The translations under genes were made by a program, and so were the position numbers. This document shows, one piece after another, positions 14,478-21,741 of a stretch of DNA of 22,485 nt. Source of the stretch: QNFN01 sp033722135 (GTDB lineage: Bacteria > Pseudomonadota > Gammaproteobacteria > QNFN01); NCBI GenBank assembly GCA_033722135.1, contig JAWVZO010000019.1, positions 1 to 22,485 of the forward strand, written 5' to 3'. Within the stretch, counting starts at the first letter, position 1; every line of letters begins with the position of its first letter. Under the pieces are notes generated by a model, which was not told where the DNA came from, ran no database searches, and was given only the letters and a program-made list of their open reading frames with translations.

Positions 14478-14483
14478 TAGACT
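14478..14483 (+). promoter_or_regulatory. Possible -10 element for ycgL
   Basis: TAGACT ends 7 bases before ATG 14491, and no ribosome site is present before that ATG. The arrangement fits a promoter that makes leaderless mRNA for the ycgL-msrA-SDR unit. No good -35 is visible. Confidence 0.35.
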
Positions 14484-14490
14484 GGTTGCC

Positions 14491-14766
14491 ATGGAACGCC
14501 TCTCCTGCGTCGTCTACCGCGGTGCCCGCGAAGCGGACACCTACCTCTACGTCGAGCGCGTCGACGATCTCTCCCGCGTGCCCGAGGCGCTGCTCGCCCG
14601 GCTGGGTGAACTCAGCGTCGTGCTGGAGATCGAACTGCATGCGGATCGGCGTCTCGCGCGCGCCGATCCCCGCGCCGTGATGGACGCGCTGCGCGAGCAG
14701 GGCTACTACCTCCAGCTGCCGCCGCGCGATACGCTGACCCGACCCGTCGACTACCACCGGAGCTGA
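14491..14766 (+). CDS. ycgL: YcgL domain protein
   Basis: A 91-residue cytoplasmic protein of the YcgL family (DUF709), found almost only in gammaproteobacteria and of unknown function. The match spans the whole protein: CVVYRGAREADTYLYVER at the start, VPEALLARLGELSVVLEIEL in the middle, and RALxxAD-type turn and LREQGYYLQLPP at the end. ATG 14491 is taken as the start because the family begins MxCxIYR; an earlier in-frame ATG at 14473 would add six residues and lacks support. The stop is 2 bases before the msrA start, so both are in one operon. Confidence 0.92.
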   Translation: MERLSCVVYRGAREADTYLYVERVDDLSRVPEALLARLGELSVVLEIELHADRRLARADPRAVMDALREQGYYLQLPPRDTLTRPVDYHRS

Positions 14767-14768
14767 TC

Positions 14769-15419
14769 GTGTTCGATTGGATGCAGAGAAAGCTCGAGAT
14801 GCCGAACGCAGAGACGGCCCTGCCAGGACGCGACGCGGCGATGGAGGTCCCCGACAGGCACTACGTCAACGGCCATGCGCTCGCGCCGCCCTACCCGGAG
14901 GGCATGGAGCTGGCGATGTTCGGGCTCGGCTGCTTCTGGGGCGCCGAGCGCCGGTTCTGGGAGCTGCCCGGCGTGCACGTGACCGCGGTCGGCTACGCCG
15001 GGGGCTTCACGCCCAACCCGACCTACGAGGAGGTCTGTACCGGGCGCACCGGCCACAACGAGGTGGTGCGCGTGGTGTTCGATCCGCGGCACATAGCCTA
15101 CGAGCGGCTGCTCGAGACCTTCTGGGAGGCGCACGACCCGACCCAGGGCATGCGCCAGGGCAACGACGTCGGCACCCAGTACCGCTCAGGGATCTACTGC
15201 GCGGACGACGCCCAGCGGCACGCGGCCGACGCCTCGTGCGCGGCGTACCAGCGCGCCCTCAACGACCGCGGCCTCGGCCGGATCACGACCGAGATCGTCG
15301 CGGCGCCGACCTTCTACTTCGCCGAGCCGTACCACCAGCAGTACCTGGCCAAGAATCCCGGCGGTTACTGCGGCCTCGGCGGCACCGGGGTATGCTACCC
15401 GGAGGGGAGTCGGGGGTAG
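14769..15419 (+). CDS. msrA: Peptide methionine-S-sulfoxide reductase MsrA, E. coli type
   Basis: A 216-residue cytoplasmic MsrA. It carries the N-terminal extension of the E. coli enzyme (ALPGRDAAM, YVNGHALAPPYPEGMELA) before the nucleophile Cys55 in GCFWG, then EEVCTGRTGHNEVVRV, QGNDVGTQYRSGIY and TTEI. The C-terminal resolving cysteines 201 and 209 lie in GYCGLGGTGVC. The three-cysteine set implies regeneration by thioredoxin through two disulfide exchanges. The GTG start at 14769 has GGAG 7-8 bases upstream. It differs from the exported MsrAB at 1767-2882 in location and cysteine layout, so the two cover different compartments. Confidence 0.95.
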   Translation: MFDWMQRKLEMPNAETALPGRDAAMEVPDRHYVNGHALAPPYPEGMELAMFGLGCFWGAERRFWELPGVHVTAVGYAGGFTPNPTYEEVCTGRTGHNEVVRVVFDPRHIAYERLLETFWEAHDPTQGMRQGNDVGTQYRSGIYCADDAQRHAADASCAAYQRALNDRGLGRITTEIVAAPTFYFAEPYHQQYLAKNPGGYCGLGGTGVCYPEGSRG

Positions 15420-15423
15420 GAGG
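15417..15423 (+). promoter_or_regulatory. Ribosome site TAGGAGG containing the msrA stop codon
   Basis: TAGGAGG lies 5 bases before ATG 15429. Its TAG is the msrA stop codon. This spacing decides the start at ATG 15429 over the GTG at 15426. Confidence 0.8.
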
Positions 15424-15428
15424 CGGTG

Positions 15429-16127
15429 ATGCCGAGCATCCTGGTGACTGGCGCGAGCCGGGGCATGGGCCTGGAATGGACGCGGCAGTGCGCCGAGCGG
15501 GGGTGGCGGGTCTACGCCACGTGCCGCGATCCCTTCGAGGCGGGCGAGCTGCGCCGCATCGAGGAGAGCCACGGCACCATCACCCTGCACAAGCTCGACG
15601 TGACCGACCCGGCGCAGGTCGCGACCCTCGCCCGCACGCTGCCCAACGCCAGCATCGACGTGCTGGTGCACAACGCCGGGGTCTGGAAGGACTGGGACCC
15701 GACCCTGCGCATCGGCAAGCTCAAGTTCGACGCCTGGGAGGAGACCTGGCAGGTCAACGTCCTTGGCCCCGTGCGCCTCACCGACGCGCTGGTCGAGCAC
15801 GTCGCCCGCAGCGAGCGCCGGCTGGTGGTCGGGATCACCAGCGAGATGGGCTGCGTCAGCCGCATCACCTCGCCCGGGAGCTACGCCTACCGCGCCAGCA
15901 AGGCGGCCCTGAACGCGGCACTGCACGGCATGGCCCACGAGCTGCGGCGGCGCGACATCGGCGTGTTGCTGCTCCATCCCGGCTGGGTGCGCACCACGAT
16001 GGGGGGCGAGAGCGCCACGCTCAGTCCCGCCGAGGCCGTGGAGAAGATGCTCGAGTGCGTCGACGGATTCACCATGGAGCAGACCGGCAAGCTGTTCACC
16101 TCCGCCGGCCGCGAGATGAGCTGGTAG
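15429..16127 (+). CDS. Short-chain dehydrogenase/reductase
   Basis: A 232-residue NAD(P)-dependent oxidoreductase of the classical SDR type. The cofactor motif TGASRGMG is at 7-14, HNAG at 81-84, catalytic Ser138, and the YxxxK pair is Tyr154/Lys158 in YAYRASKAA, followed by PGWVRT at 184-189. It resembles the group that includes csgA/C-factor and sniffer-like carbonyl reductases, but the substrate is unknown. The gene is the third of the ycgL-msrA-SDR unit, coupled to msrA by the overlapping TAGGAGG. It ends 16 bases before the convergent GspF-like gene. Confidence 0.92.
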   Translation: MPSILVTGASRGMGLEWTRQCAERGWRVYATCRDPFEAGELRRIEESHGTITLHKLDVTDPAQVATLARTLPNASIDVLVHNAGVWKDWDPTLRIGKLKFDAWEETWQVNVLGPVRLTDALVEHVARSERRLVVGITSEMGCVSRITSPGSYAYRASKAALNAALHGMAHELRRRDIGVLLLHPGWVRTTMGGESATLSPAEAVEKMLECVDGFTMEQTGKLFTSAGREMSW

Positions 16128-16143
16128 CCGCCGCGCGCCACGC

Positions 16144-17112
16144 TCACCACGCCATGCGCACGACGCCGTAGGCGAGCAGCGCGAGCACGCCGAAGTAGAG
16201 CAGCCGCGGCAGCCACTCCGCGAGGGCGTCGTCGGCCAGGTCGAGGCGCTCGTTGAGTGCCTCGGCATGGTGCTCGACCATCCGGTCGAGGCTCCCCGCG
16301 AACTCGCCGGCGCCGACCAGCGGCACCCCGGCGCGACGGTCGAGCCCGCCGGCCCCGGCCAGCGCCTCGGTCACCGTCGCGCCCCGCTCGACGTCGGCCG
16401 CCGCCTGCGTCCAGGCGCCGCGCAGCACCGGGTTGCGCACCGTTGCCGCGGCCTCGCGCAGCGCCTCCACCGCCGGCCGTCCTGCGGCCAGCAGCAGCGC
16501 CAGGTTCATCAGCAGGTCCCGCTGCGCGCGCAGCCGCAGCATCCGGCCGATCCCCGGCAGCCGGAGCAGCAACCGCTCGACCGGGCGCGGCAGGTCGTGG
16601 CCGTGGCGGCGCCGGGCGACGTGGGCGAGCAGCAGCCAGGCGAGCGCCAGCAGGCCGATCGGCAGCAGGGCGCGGATCAGGTAGCCGGCGCCGTCGATGC
16701 GTTGGGCGACCAGCGCTGGCAGCGGCGCGATCAGCGCGAACAGCACGAGCAGCAGCAGCGGCAGGGCGAGGCGGTTGCGCACCCGGGCCTGCCAGCGCGC
16801 CCGCGTGGCGTGGTGCTCGGCGAGCCGGGCCAGGACCGCCTCGACGGTGCCGGCCCTGGCGGCGCTGTCGAGCAGCCGTCCCTCCCAGGGCGTGAAGAGC
16901 CCGGCCCGGCGCCCGGCGTCACCGAGGGGGACGCCGCGTTCGAGCGCGGCGCACATCAGGTCGAGGCGCTGCGCCAGTCGGCCCCGGGCGCCCGCGCGCA
17001 GCGGATCCAGTGCCTGGGCCACCGGTACGCCGGCGTGCTCGGCCCGGGCCAGCGCCTGGAACAGCAGGCGGCGCCGGGACGTCGAGAGCGGCAGGGGGCG
17101 GGTCCGGGGCAC
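16144..17112 (-). CDS. Orphan GspF/PilC-like type II secretion F-domain protein
   Basis: A 322-residue inner-membrane protein with two T2SF domains. The first is about 18-110 (LFQALARAEHAGVPVAQAL to VLARLAEHHATRARWQ). Two hydrophobic helices at about 113-133 and 143-165 follow. The second domain is at about 185-290 (LRLRAQRDLLMNLALLLAAGRPAVEAL to VGAGEFAGSLDRMVEHHAEALNE), and a membrane helix closes the C-terminus. The F component is the membrane platform of type II secretion or type IV pilus assembly. It is shorter than the usual 400 residues at the N-terminus, and no ATPase, pilin or secretin gene is adjacent, so its partners must lie elsewhere. GTG 17112 has GGAG 6 bases upstream. Confidence 0.85.
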   Translation of the reverse strand: MPRTRPLPLSTSRRRLLFQALARAEHAGVPVAQALDPLRAGARGRLAQRLDLMCAALERGVPLGDAGRRAGLFTPWEGRLLDSAARAGTVEAVLARLAEHHATRARWQARVRNRLALPLLLLVLFALIAPLPALVAQRIDGAGYLIRALLPIGLLALAWLLLAHVARRRHGHDLPRPVERLLLRLPGIGRMLRLRAQRDLLMNLALLLAAGRPAVEALREAAATVRNPVLRGAWTQAAADVERGATVTEALAGAGGLDRRAGVPLVGAGEFAGSLDRMVEHHAEALNERLDLADDALAEWLPRLLYFGVLALLAYGVVRMAW

Positions 17113-17170
17113 GCGTGGCTCCGCTGGCGGCTCGGTACGTGAACTCAGACCGCGGGCGCGGAGCCGGTGT

Positions 17171-17911
17171 TCAGGCGAACAGCAGCGGCACCCCGAGCGC
17201 CATCAGCAGCACCACGGCGATGCGCCGCTGGGTGCGGCCGGAGAGCTCCGGCATGAAGTGGCGTCCGGCAAGCGTGCCGAGCACCACCACCGGCAGCGCG
17301 TAGAGGACCAGCTCCAGCGCCAGTGGCTGGACCTCGGAGAACGCGGAGACGAAGCTCATGCGCATCGCCACGCCCACCACGATCAGCGCGTGCAGCGTCG
17401 CGCGCACCGCGTCGACGGTCATCGGTTCGCGGTAGAGGTGGTAGACGACCGGTGGCGCGACGGCGGCGAACAGGCCGCCGAACAGGCCGCCGAGCAGGCC
17501 GGAGAGGAACCCGGTCAGCGGCCGCGCGGGACGTTCCCGGGTGGTCGGGCGCATCAGCATCAGCACGCCGCCGAGGACGATGAAGGCGCCGAGGATCACC
17601 TGCAGCGTGCTGGTCGCGCCGTGCGCCAGGCGATCCATCAGCCAGACGCCCACACCGACGGTGGGCAGCATGCCGAGCAGGATCGGCACGAGCCGGCGCC
17701 ACTGGATCGCGCCGCGCACGCCGGCAAGCGAGACGAGGCTGCTGGCGAGCCCGACCAGGCTCACCACGACCGCGGTGACCGGGATCGACGCCAGGTCGAA
17801 CTCGGTCATCATGCCGAGCAGGCCGAGGGCGAGCGCGAAGCCGCTGACCGCCTGCAGCCAGGCGCAGACGGCGACCACGCCGAGGAACAGCGCGAGTTCC
17901 TCGGGGCTCAC
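17171..17911 (-). CDS. TauE/SafE-family membrane permease
   Basis: A 246-residue polytopic membrane protein of the sulfite/sulfonate exporter (TauE/SafE, DUF81) family. Successive hydrophobic segments cover most of the chain. Two short repeats are seen: LQAVSGFALALGLLGMM near the N-terminus and GFLSGLLGGLFGGLFAAVAPPVVYHLY in the middle, typical of the family's two symmetric halves. Members move sulfite, sulfoacetate or other organic anions, and the substrate here is unknown. The start is GTG 17911 by first availability; no ribosome site is seen there. It follows rpoH by 54 bases on the same strand, with a hairpin between. Confidence 0.88.
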   Translation of the reverse strand: MSPEELALFLGVVAVCAWLQAVSGFALALGLLGMMTEFDLASIPVTAVVVSLVGLASSLVSLAGVRGAIQWRRLVPILLGMLPTVGVGVWLMDRLAHGATSTLQVILGAFIVLGGVLMLMRPTTRERPARPLTGFLSGLLGGLFGGLFAAVAPPVVYHLYREPMTVDAVRATLHALIVVGVAMRMSFVSAFSEVQPLALELVLYALPVVVLGTLAGRHFMPELSGRTQRRIAVVLLMALGVPLLFA

Positions 17912-17937
17912 CGGGGAGGAGGGGTGTGATCGTGGAG

Positions 17938-17959
17938 GGCGGTCGCGTCCGTCACCGCC
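17938..17959. terminator. Possible terminator after rpoH
   Basis: GGCGGT (17938-17943) pairs with ACCGCC (17954-17959) around a 10-base loop, just past the rpoH stop. No T run follows on the minus strand, so this is a weak candidate. Confidence 0.25.
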
Positions 17960-17965
17960 GCGGGA

Positions 17966-18814
<849 letters not shown>

Positions 18815-18840
18815 CTGCTACTTTCTCCTTTGCCACCCGT

Positions 18841-18870
18841 ATTTTAGCACTCTTGCCATGAGAGTGCCAA
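18841..18870 (-). promoter_or_regulatory. Sigma70-like promoter of rpoH
   Basis: On the minus strand TTGGCA (18870-18865), an 18-base spacer and TAAAAT (18846-18841). Each hexamer matches consensus at five of six bases. The predicted start is near 18834, giving a leader of about 20 bases with a strong AAGGAG ribosome site. This is the best sigma70 match in the window. Confidence 0.75.
18844..18870. promoter_or_regulatory. CIRCE element (HrcA operator) over the rpoH promoter
   Basis: TTAGCACTC (18844-18852), a 9-base spacer and GAGTGCCAA (18862-18870) match the CIRCE consensus TTAGCACTC-N9-GAGTGCTAA at 17 of 18 arm positions. The left arm is perfect and the right arm has one change (T to C). 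The arms coincide with the -35 and most of the -10, so a bound HrcA repressor would block polymerase. HrcA is not encoded in this window. Confidence 0.9.
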
Positions 18871-18924
18871 GGCGGTTCACGTCGATTTGACCCCACCTCC
18901 GGGCGCGGGTTCCGTCGTGCGGAA

Positions 18925-19947
18925 TCAGGTCGGCTCGATGGCGCGCAGGTGCCGGCCGACGGCCAGCCACGAGCCGAGGAGGCCGAGCAGCGCGCCGCCG
19001 AGGAGCAGCGCCAGCACGGTGGCGCCGTCCGCGGCGACGAGCCGGAACGAGCTCTGGTAGAGCATCGCGAGCTGCCGGACCGGCCCCCCGGTGGCCCACA
19101 GGGCCGCGCTGACCAGCAGCCACGCGGCGGCGCCCCCGAACAGGCCGTACCAGGCACCGCTGTAGAGGAACGGGCGGCGGATGAAGGCGTCGGTCGCGCC
19201 GATCAGCTTGGCGACCTCGATCTCGCGGCGGCGGTTCTGGATGTCGAGGCGGATGGTGTTGCCGACCACCAGCAGCACCGCCAGGCCGAGCAGCACGGCG
19301 ACCACCTCGACCCCGCGACGGACGATCTCCATCAGCGCGTAGAGCCGCTTGACCCACTGCATGTCGAGCCGCGCGTGCTCGACCCCAGGGGTGACGGCGA
19401 GGTCGGCGACCAGCGCCTCGACGGCCTTCGGCGCGGCGTGGTCCGGGGCCGGACGGACGACGATCACGTCGGGCAGCGGGTTCTCGTCGAGTGCGTCGAG
19501 GGCGCCGCCGAAGCCGGAAAGGGTGCGGAACTCCTCGAGCGCCTCGGCGCGCGGGATCAGCGTGGTCTCGGCGATCCCGGCCCGCTGCTGCAGCGCCTCG
19601 GCGAGCCGCTGCGACTCGGCCGGCGGCAGCTCGCGGCGCAGGAACAGCGAAATCTGCGTCGACCCGTCCCAGCCGCCGCTGAGCATGCGCGCGTTCTCGA
19701 GCAGCAGGTGCAGCCCGGCCGGCAGCGCCAGAGCGATGCCGATCACCGCCACGGTCATCAGGCTGCCCACCGGGTTGCGCCACAGCCGGCCCAGGCTCGA
19801 CAGCAGCACCTCGGCGTGGCGCAGCAGGTAGACCCGCGGCGACGGGCGGGGCGCGCGGACGGCGTTGCGCTGGCCGCCGGACGGGCGCCGCGTGGCGGGC
19901 CTGCGCCGCGGGGGGCGCTGCGTGCGCGACCGGGGGAACGGCCTCAT
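18925..19947 (-). CDS. ftsX: Cell division ABC transporter membrane subunit FtsX
   Basis: A 340-residue membrane protein that pairs with FtsE at the septal ring and controls periplasmic peptidoglycan hydrolases. After a basic, disordered N-terminus (about 45 residues rich in Arg and Pro) come a first membrane helix (PVGSLMTVAVIGIALALPAGL), a periplasmic domain to about 210, and a three-helix membrane part with the conserved LDIQNRRREIEVAKLIGATDAFIRRPFLY loop. Its start overlaps the ftsE stop in an ATGA (19944-19947). It is transcribed with ftsY and ftsE. Confidence 0.96.
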   Translation of the reverse strand: MRPFPRSRTQRPPRRRPATRRPSGGQRNAVRAPRPSPRVYLLRHAEVLLSSLGRLWRNPVGSLMTVAVIGIALALPAGLHLLLENARMLSGGWDGSTQISLFLRRELPPAESQRLAEALQQRAGIAETTLIPRAEALEEFRTLSGFGGALDALDENPLPDVIVVRPAPDHAAPKAVEALVADLAVTPGVEHARLDMQWVKRLYALMEIVRRGVEVVAVLLGLAVLLVVGNTIRLDIQNRRREIEVAKLIGATDAFIRRPFLYSGAWYGLFGGAAAWLLVSAALWATGGPVRQLAMLYQSSFRLVAADGATVLALLLGGALLGLLGSWLAVGRHLRAIEPT

Positions 19948-20615
19948 GCCGGGGCGTCCGCCGGGGCGACGAGGTGGCCGTGATCGAGGTGGAGCACGCG
20001 CCGGCCGAGGGCGCGGACCAGGTCCAAGGCGTGGGTCGCGATCAGCACGGTGACGCCGACCTGGTTGAACAGCAGGAACAGCTGCATCACCTCGCGCGCC
20101 AGATCGGGGTCGAGGTTCCCGGTCGGCTCGTCGGCGATCAGCAGCACCGGCTTGTGCACCACCGCACGGGCGATACCGACCCGCTGCTGCTCGCCGCCCG
20201 AGAGCGTGATCGGGTAGAGGCGCTCCTTGCCGAGCAGGCCGACCTTGTCCAGCGCGGCGCGTACCCGGCGGCCGACCTCGGCGTGCGGCACGCCGCTGAC
20301 CACCAGCGGCAGCGCGACGTTGTCGAACACCGTGCGGTCGTAGAGCAGGTGGTGGTCCTGAAAGATGATCCCGAGCCGGCGGCGCAGGTACGGGATCCGG
20401 GCGCGGCGCATCCGCGTCAGGTTCTCGCCGTCGACCACCACCTGGCCGTGGCTGACCCGCTCGATCAGCGCGATCAGCTTGAGCAGCGTGCTCTTCCCGG
20501 CCCCGGAGTGGCCGGTCAGGAAGACCAGCTCGCCGCGCTCGACGCCGAAGGTGATCCCCTTCAGGGCCTCGTGCCCGCCGGGGTAGTGCTTGTGCACGCC
20601 TTCGAACTGGATCAT
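19944..20615 (-). CDS. ftsE: Cell division ABC transporter ATPase FtsE
   Basis: A 223-residue ABC ATPase with Walker A GHSGAGKST at 35-43, the Q-loop region IIFQDHHLL, signature LSGGEQQR at 138-145, Walker B VLLIADEPTGNLD at 157-169 and a switch His in IATHALDL. All ATPase residues are present. FtsE with FtsX links ATP hydrolysis in the cytoplasm to cell-wall cleavage at the division site. The start ATG 20615 is 12 bases after the ftsY stop, and the stop overlaps ftsX by 4 bases, so translation is coupled. Confidence 0.97.
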   Translation of the reverse strand: MIQFEGVHKHYPGGHEALKGITFGVERGELVFLTGHSGAGKSTLLKLIALIERVSHGQVVVDGENLTRMRRARIPYLRRRLGIIFQDHHLLYDRTVFDNVALPLVVSGVPHAEVGRRVRAALDKVGLLGKERLYPITLSGGEQQRVGIARAVVHKPVLLIADEPTGNLDPDLAREVMQLFLLFNQVGVTVLIATHALDLVRALGRRVLHLDHGHLVAPADAPA

Positions 20616-20627
20616 GCCGGGCGGGGT

Positions 20628-21605
20628 TCAGCTGGGCTCGAGGTCGAGCAGAGCGGCGACGAACTCCGCGCCGTCGAACGGCCGCAGGTCCTCGGCCTGC
20701 TCGCCGATGCCGATGAAGCGGATCGGCACGCCGAGCTCGCGCGCGATGGCCAGCACGATGCCGCCCTTGGCGGTGCCGTCGAGCTTGGTCAGCGTGATCC
20801 CGCTCACGCCGACGGCCTCGTGGAACTGGCGCGCCTGGACCAGCGCGTTCTGGCCGGTGCCGGCGTCGACCACGAGCATGGTCTCGTGCGGCGCCTCGGG
20901 ATCGAGCTTGCGCATCACCCGCACCACCTTGCGCAGCTCCTCCATCAGGTTGCCCTGGGTGTGCAGGCGGCCCGCGGTGTCGGCGATCAGCACGTCGGCC
21001 TGCCGCGCCCGCGCCGCCTGCAGGGCGTCGAAGATGACCGACGCGCTGTCGGCGCCGGTCTGCTGGGCGATCACCGGCACCTCGTGGCGGGCGCCCCAGG
21101 CCTGCAGCTGCTCGACCGCCGCGGCGCGGAAGGTGTCGCCGGCGGCGAGCAGCACCGAGCGCCCCTCGGCCTGGAAGCGGCGCGCCAGCTTGCCGATGGT
21201 GGTGGTCTTGCCGGCCCCGTTGACGCCGACCATCAGGATGACGCGCGGGGTGCCGGCGCCGGAGTCGAGCTCCAGCGGTACGGTCACCGGCGCGAGGATC
21301 GCCTCCATCTCCTCGCGCAGGGCGTCGAGCAGGGCCTCGCCGTCGTCGAGCTGGCGACGCTTGAGGCGGGCGGTCAGATCGCCGACGATCTGCGTCGTCG
21401 CCGCGATGCCGACGTCGGCCATCAGCAGCCGGGTCTCGAGCTCCTCGAGGAGCTCGTCGTCGATCTGCCGGCCGCGGAACAGCCCGGCGAGCCCGCCGGT
21501 CAGGCCGCTGCGGGTCTTGCCGAGGCGCTCGCGCAGGCGGGCGAACAGGCCGCGCCGGGCCGGTTCGGGCGTCTCGGGCGCCGACTTGTCCTTGAAACCA
21601 AACAT
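20628..21605 (-). CDS. ftsY: Signal recognition particle receptor FtsY
   Basis: A 325-residue GTPase that docks the signal recognition particle at the membrane for co-translational insertion. The N domain lies at about 30-110 and the G domain at 120-325, with GVNGAGKTTT at 127-136, GDTFRAAAVEQL, DTAGR at 209-213, TKLDG at 273-277 and the closing GIGEQAEDLRPFD. The acidic N-terminal A domain is nearly missing (E. coli FtsY has about 500 residues), leaving a basic-amphipathic start (RRGLFARLRERLGKT) that probably binds the membrane. ATG 21605 is the first start that fits; earlier in-frame codons are antisense to the M16 gene. It heads the ftsYEX unit. Confidence 0.97.
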   Translation of the reverse strand: MFGFKDKSAPETPEPARRGLFARLRERLGKTRSGLTGGLAGLFRGRQIDDELLEELETRLLMADVGIAATTQIVGDLTARLKRRQLDDGEALLDALREEMEAILAPVTVPLELDSGAGTPRVILMVGVNGAGKTTTIGKLARRFQAEGRSVLLAAGDTFRAAAVEQLQAWGARHEVPVIAQQTGADSASVIFDALQAARARQADVLIADTAGRLHTQGNLMEELRKVVRVMRKLDPEAPHETMLVVDAGTGQNALVQARQFHEAVGVSGITLTKLDGTAKGGIVLAIARELGVPIRFIGIGEQAEDLRPFDGAEFVAALLDLEPS

Positions 21606-21741
21606 CGGTGCGGTGGTCTTACGTGGGGCTTGCCGCCGCCCCGGGACACGCCTCGCGGCTCGCGGAGCCGGTATCCTAGCACCCCGCCCCGCGCCCCGGT
21701 AAGCGCGGCGGCCACCCCCCGGAGAAAGGGAGCAGCACAAC

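Noticed and set aside
13971..14492. N-terminal extension of the EAL protein
   Set aside because: This stretch overlaps the hemerythrin gene in another frame and is Arg/Ala-rich; the nucleotide-binding domain starts after ATG 13970, which has GGAA upstream.
16697..17929. Long plus-strand open frame across the GspF-like and TauE genes
   Set aside because: His/Gln/Arg-rich shadow of two membrane proteins on the other strand.
18908..18926. Inverted repeat TTCCG-N5-CGGAA at the ftsX stop as a terminator
   Set aside because: Only five firm base pairs and no T run; the evidence is too weak to list as a feature.
21656..21670. Small hairpin CGGCTC-GCG-GAGCCG between ftsY and the M16 gene
   Set aside because: Too short and lacking a known motif; such stems are expected by chance at this base composition.
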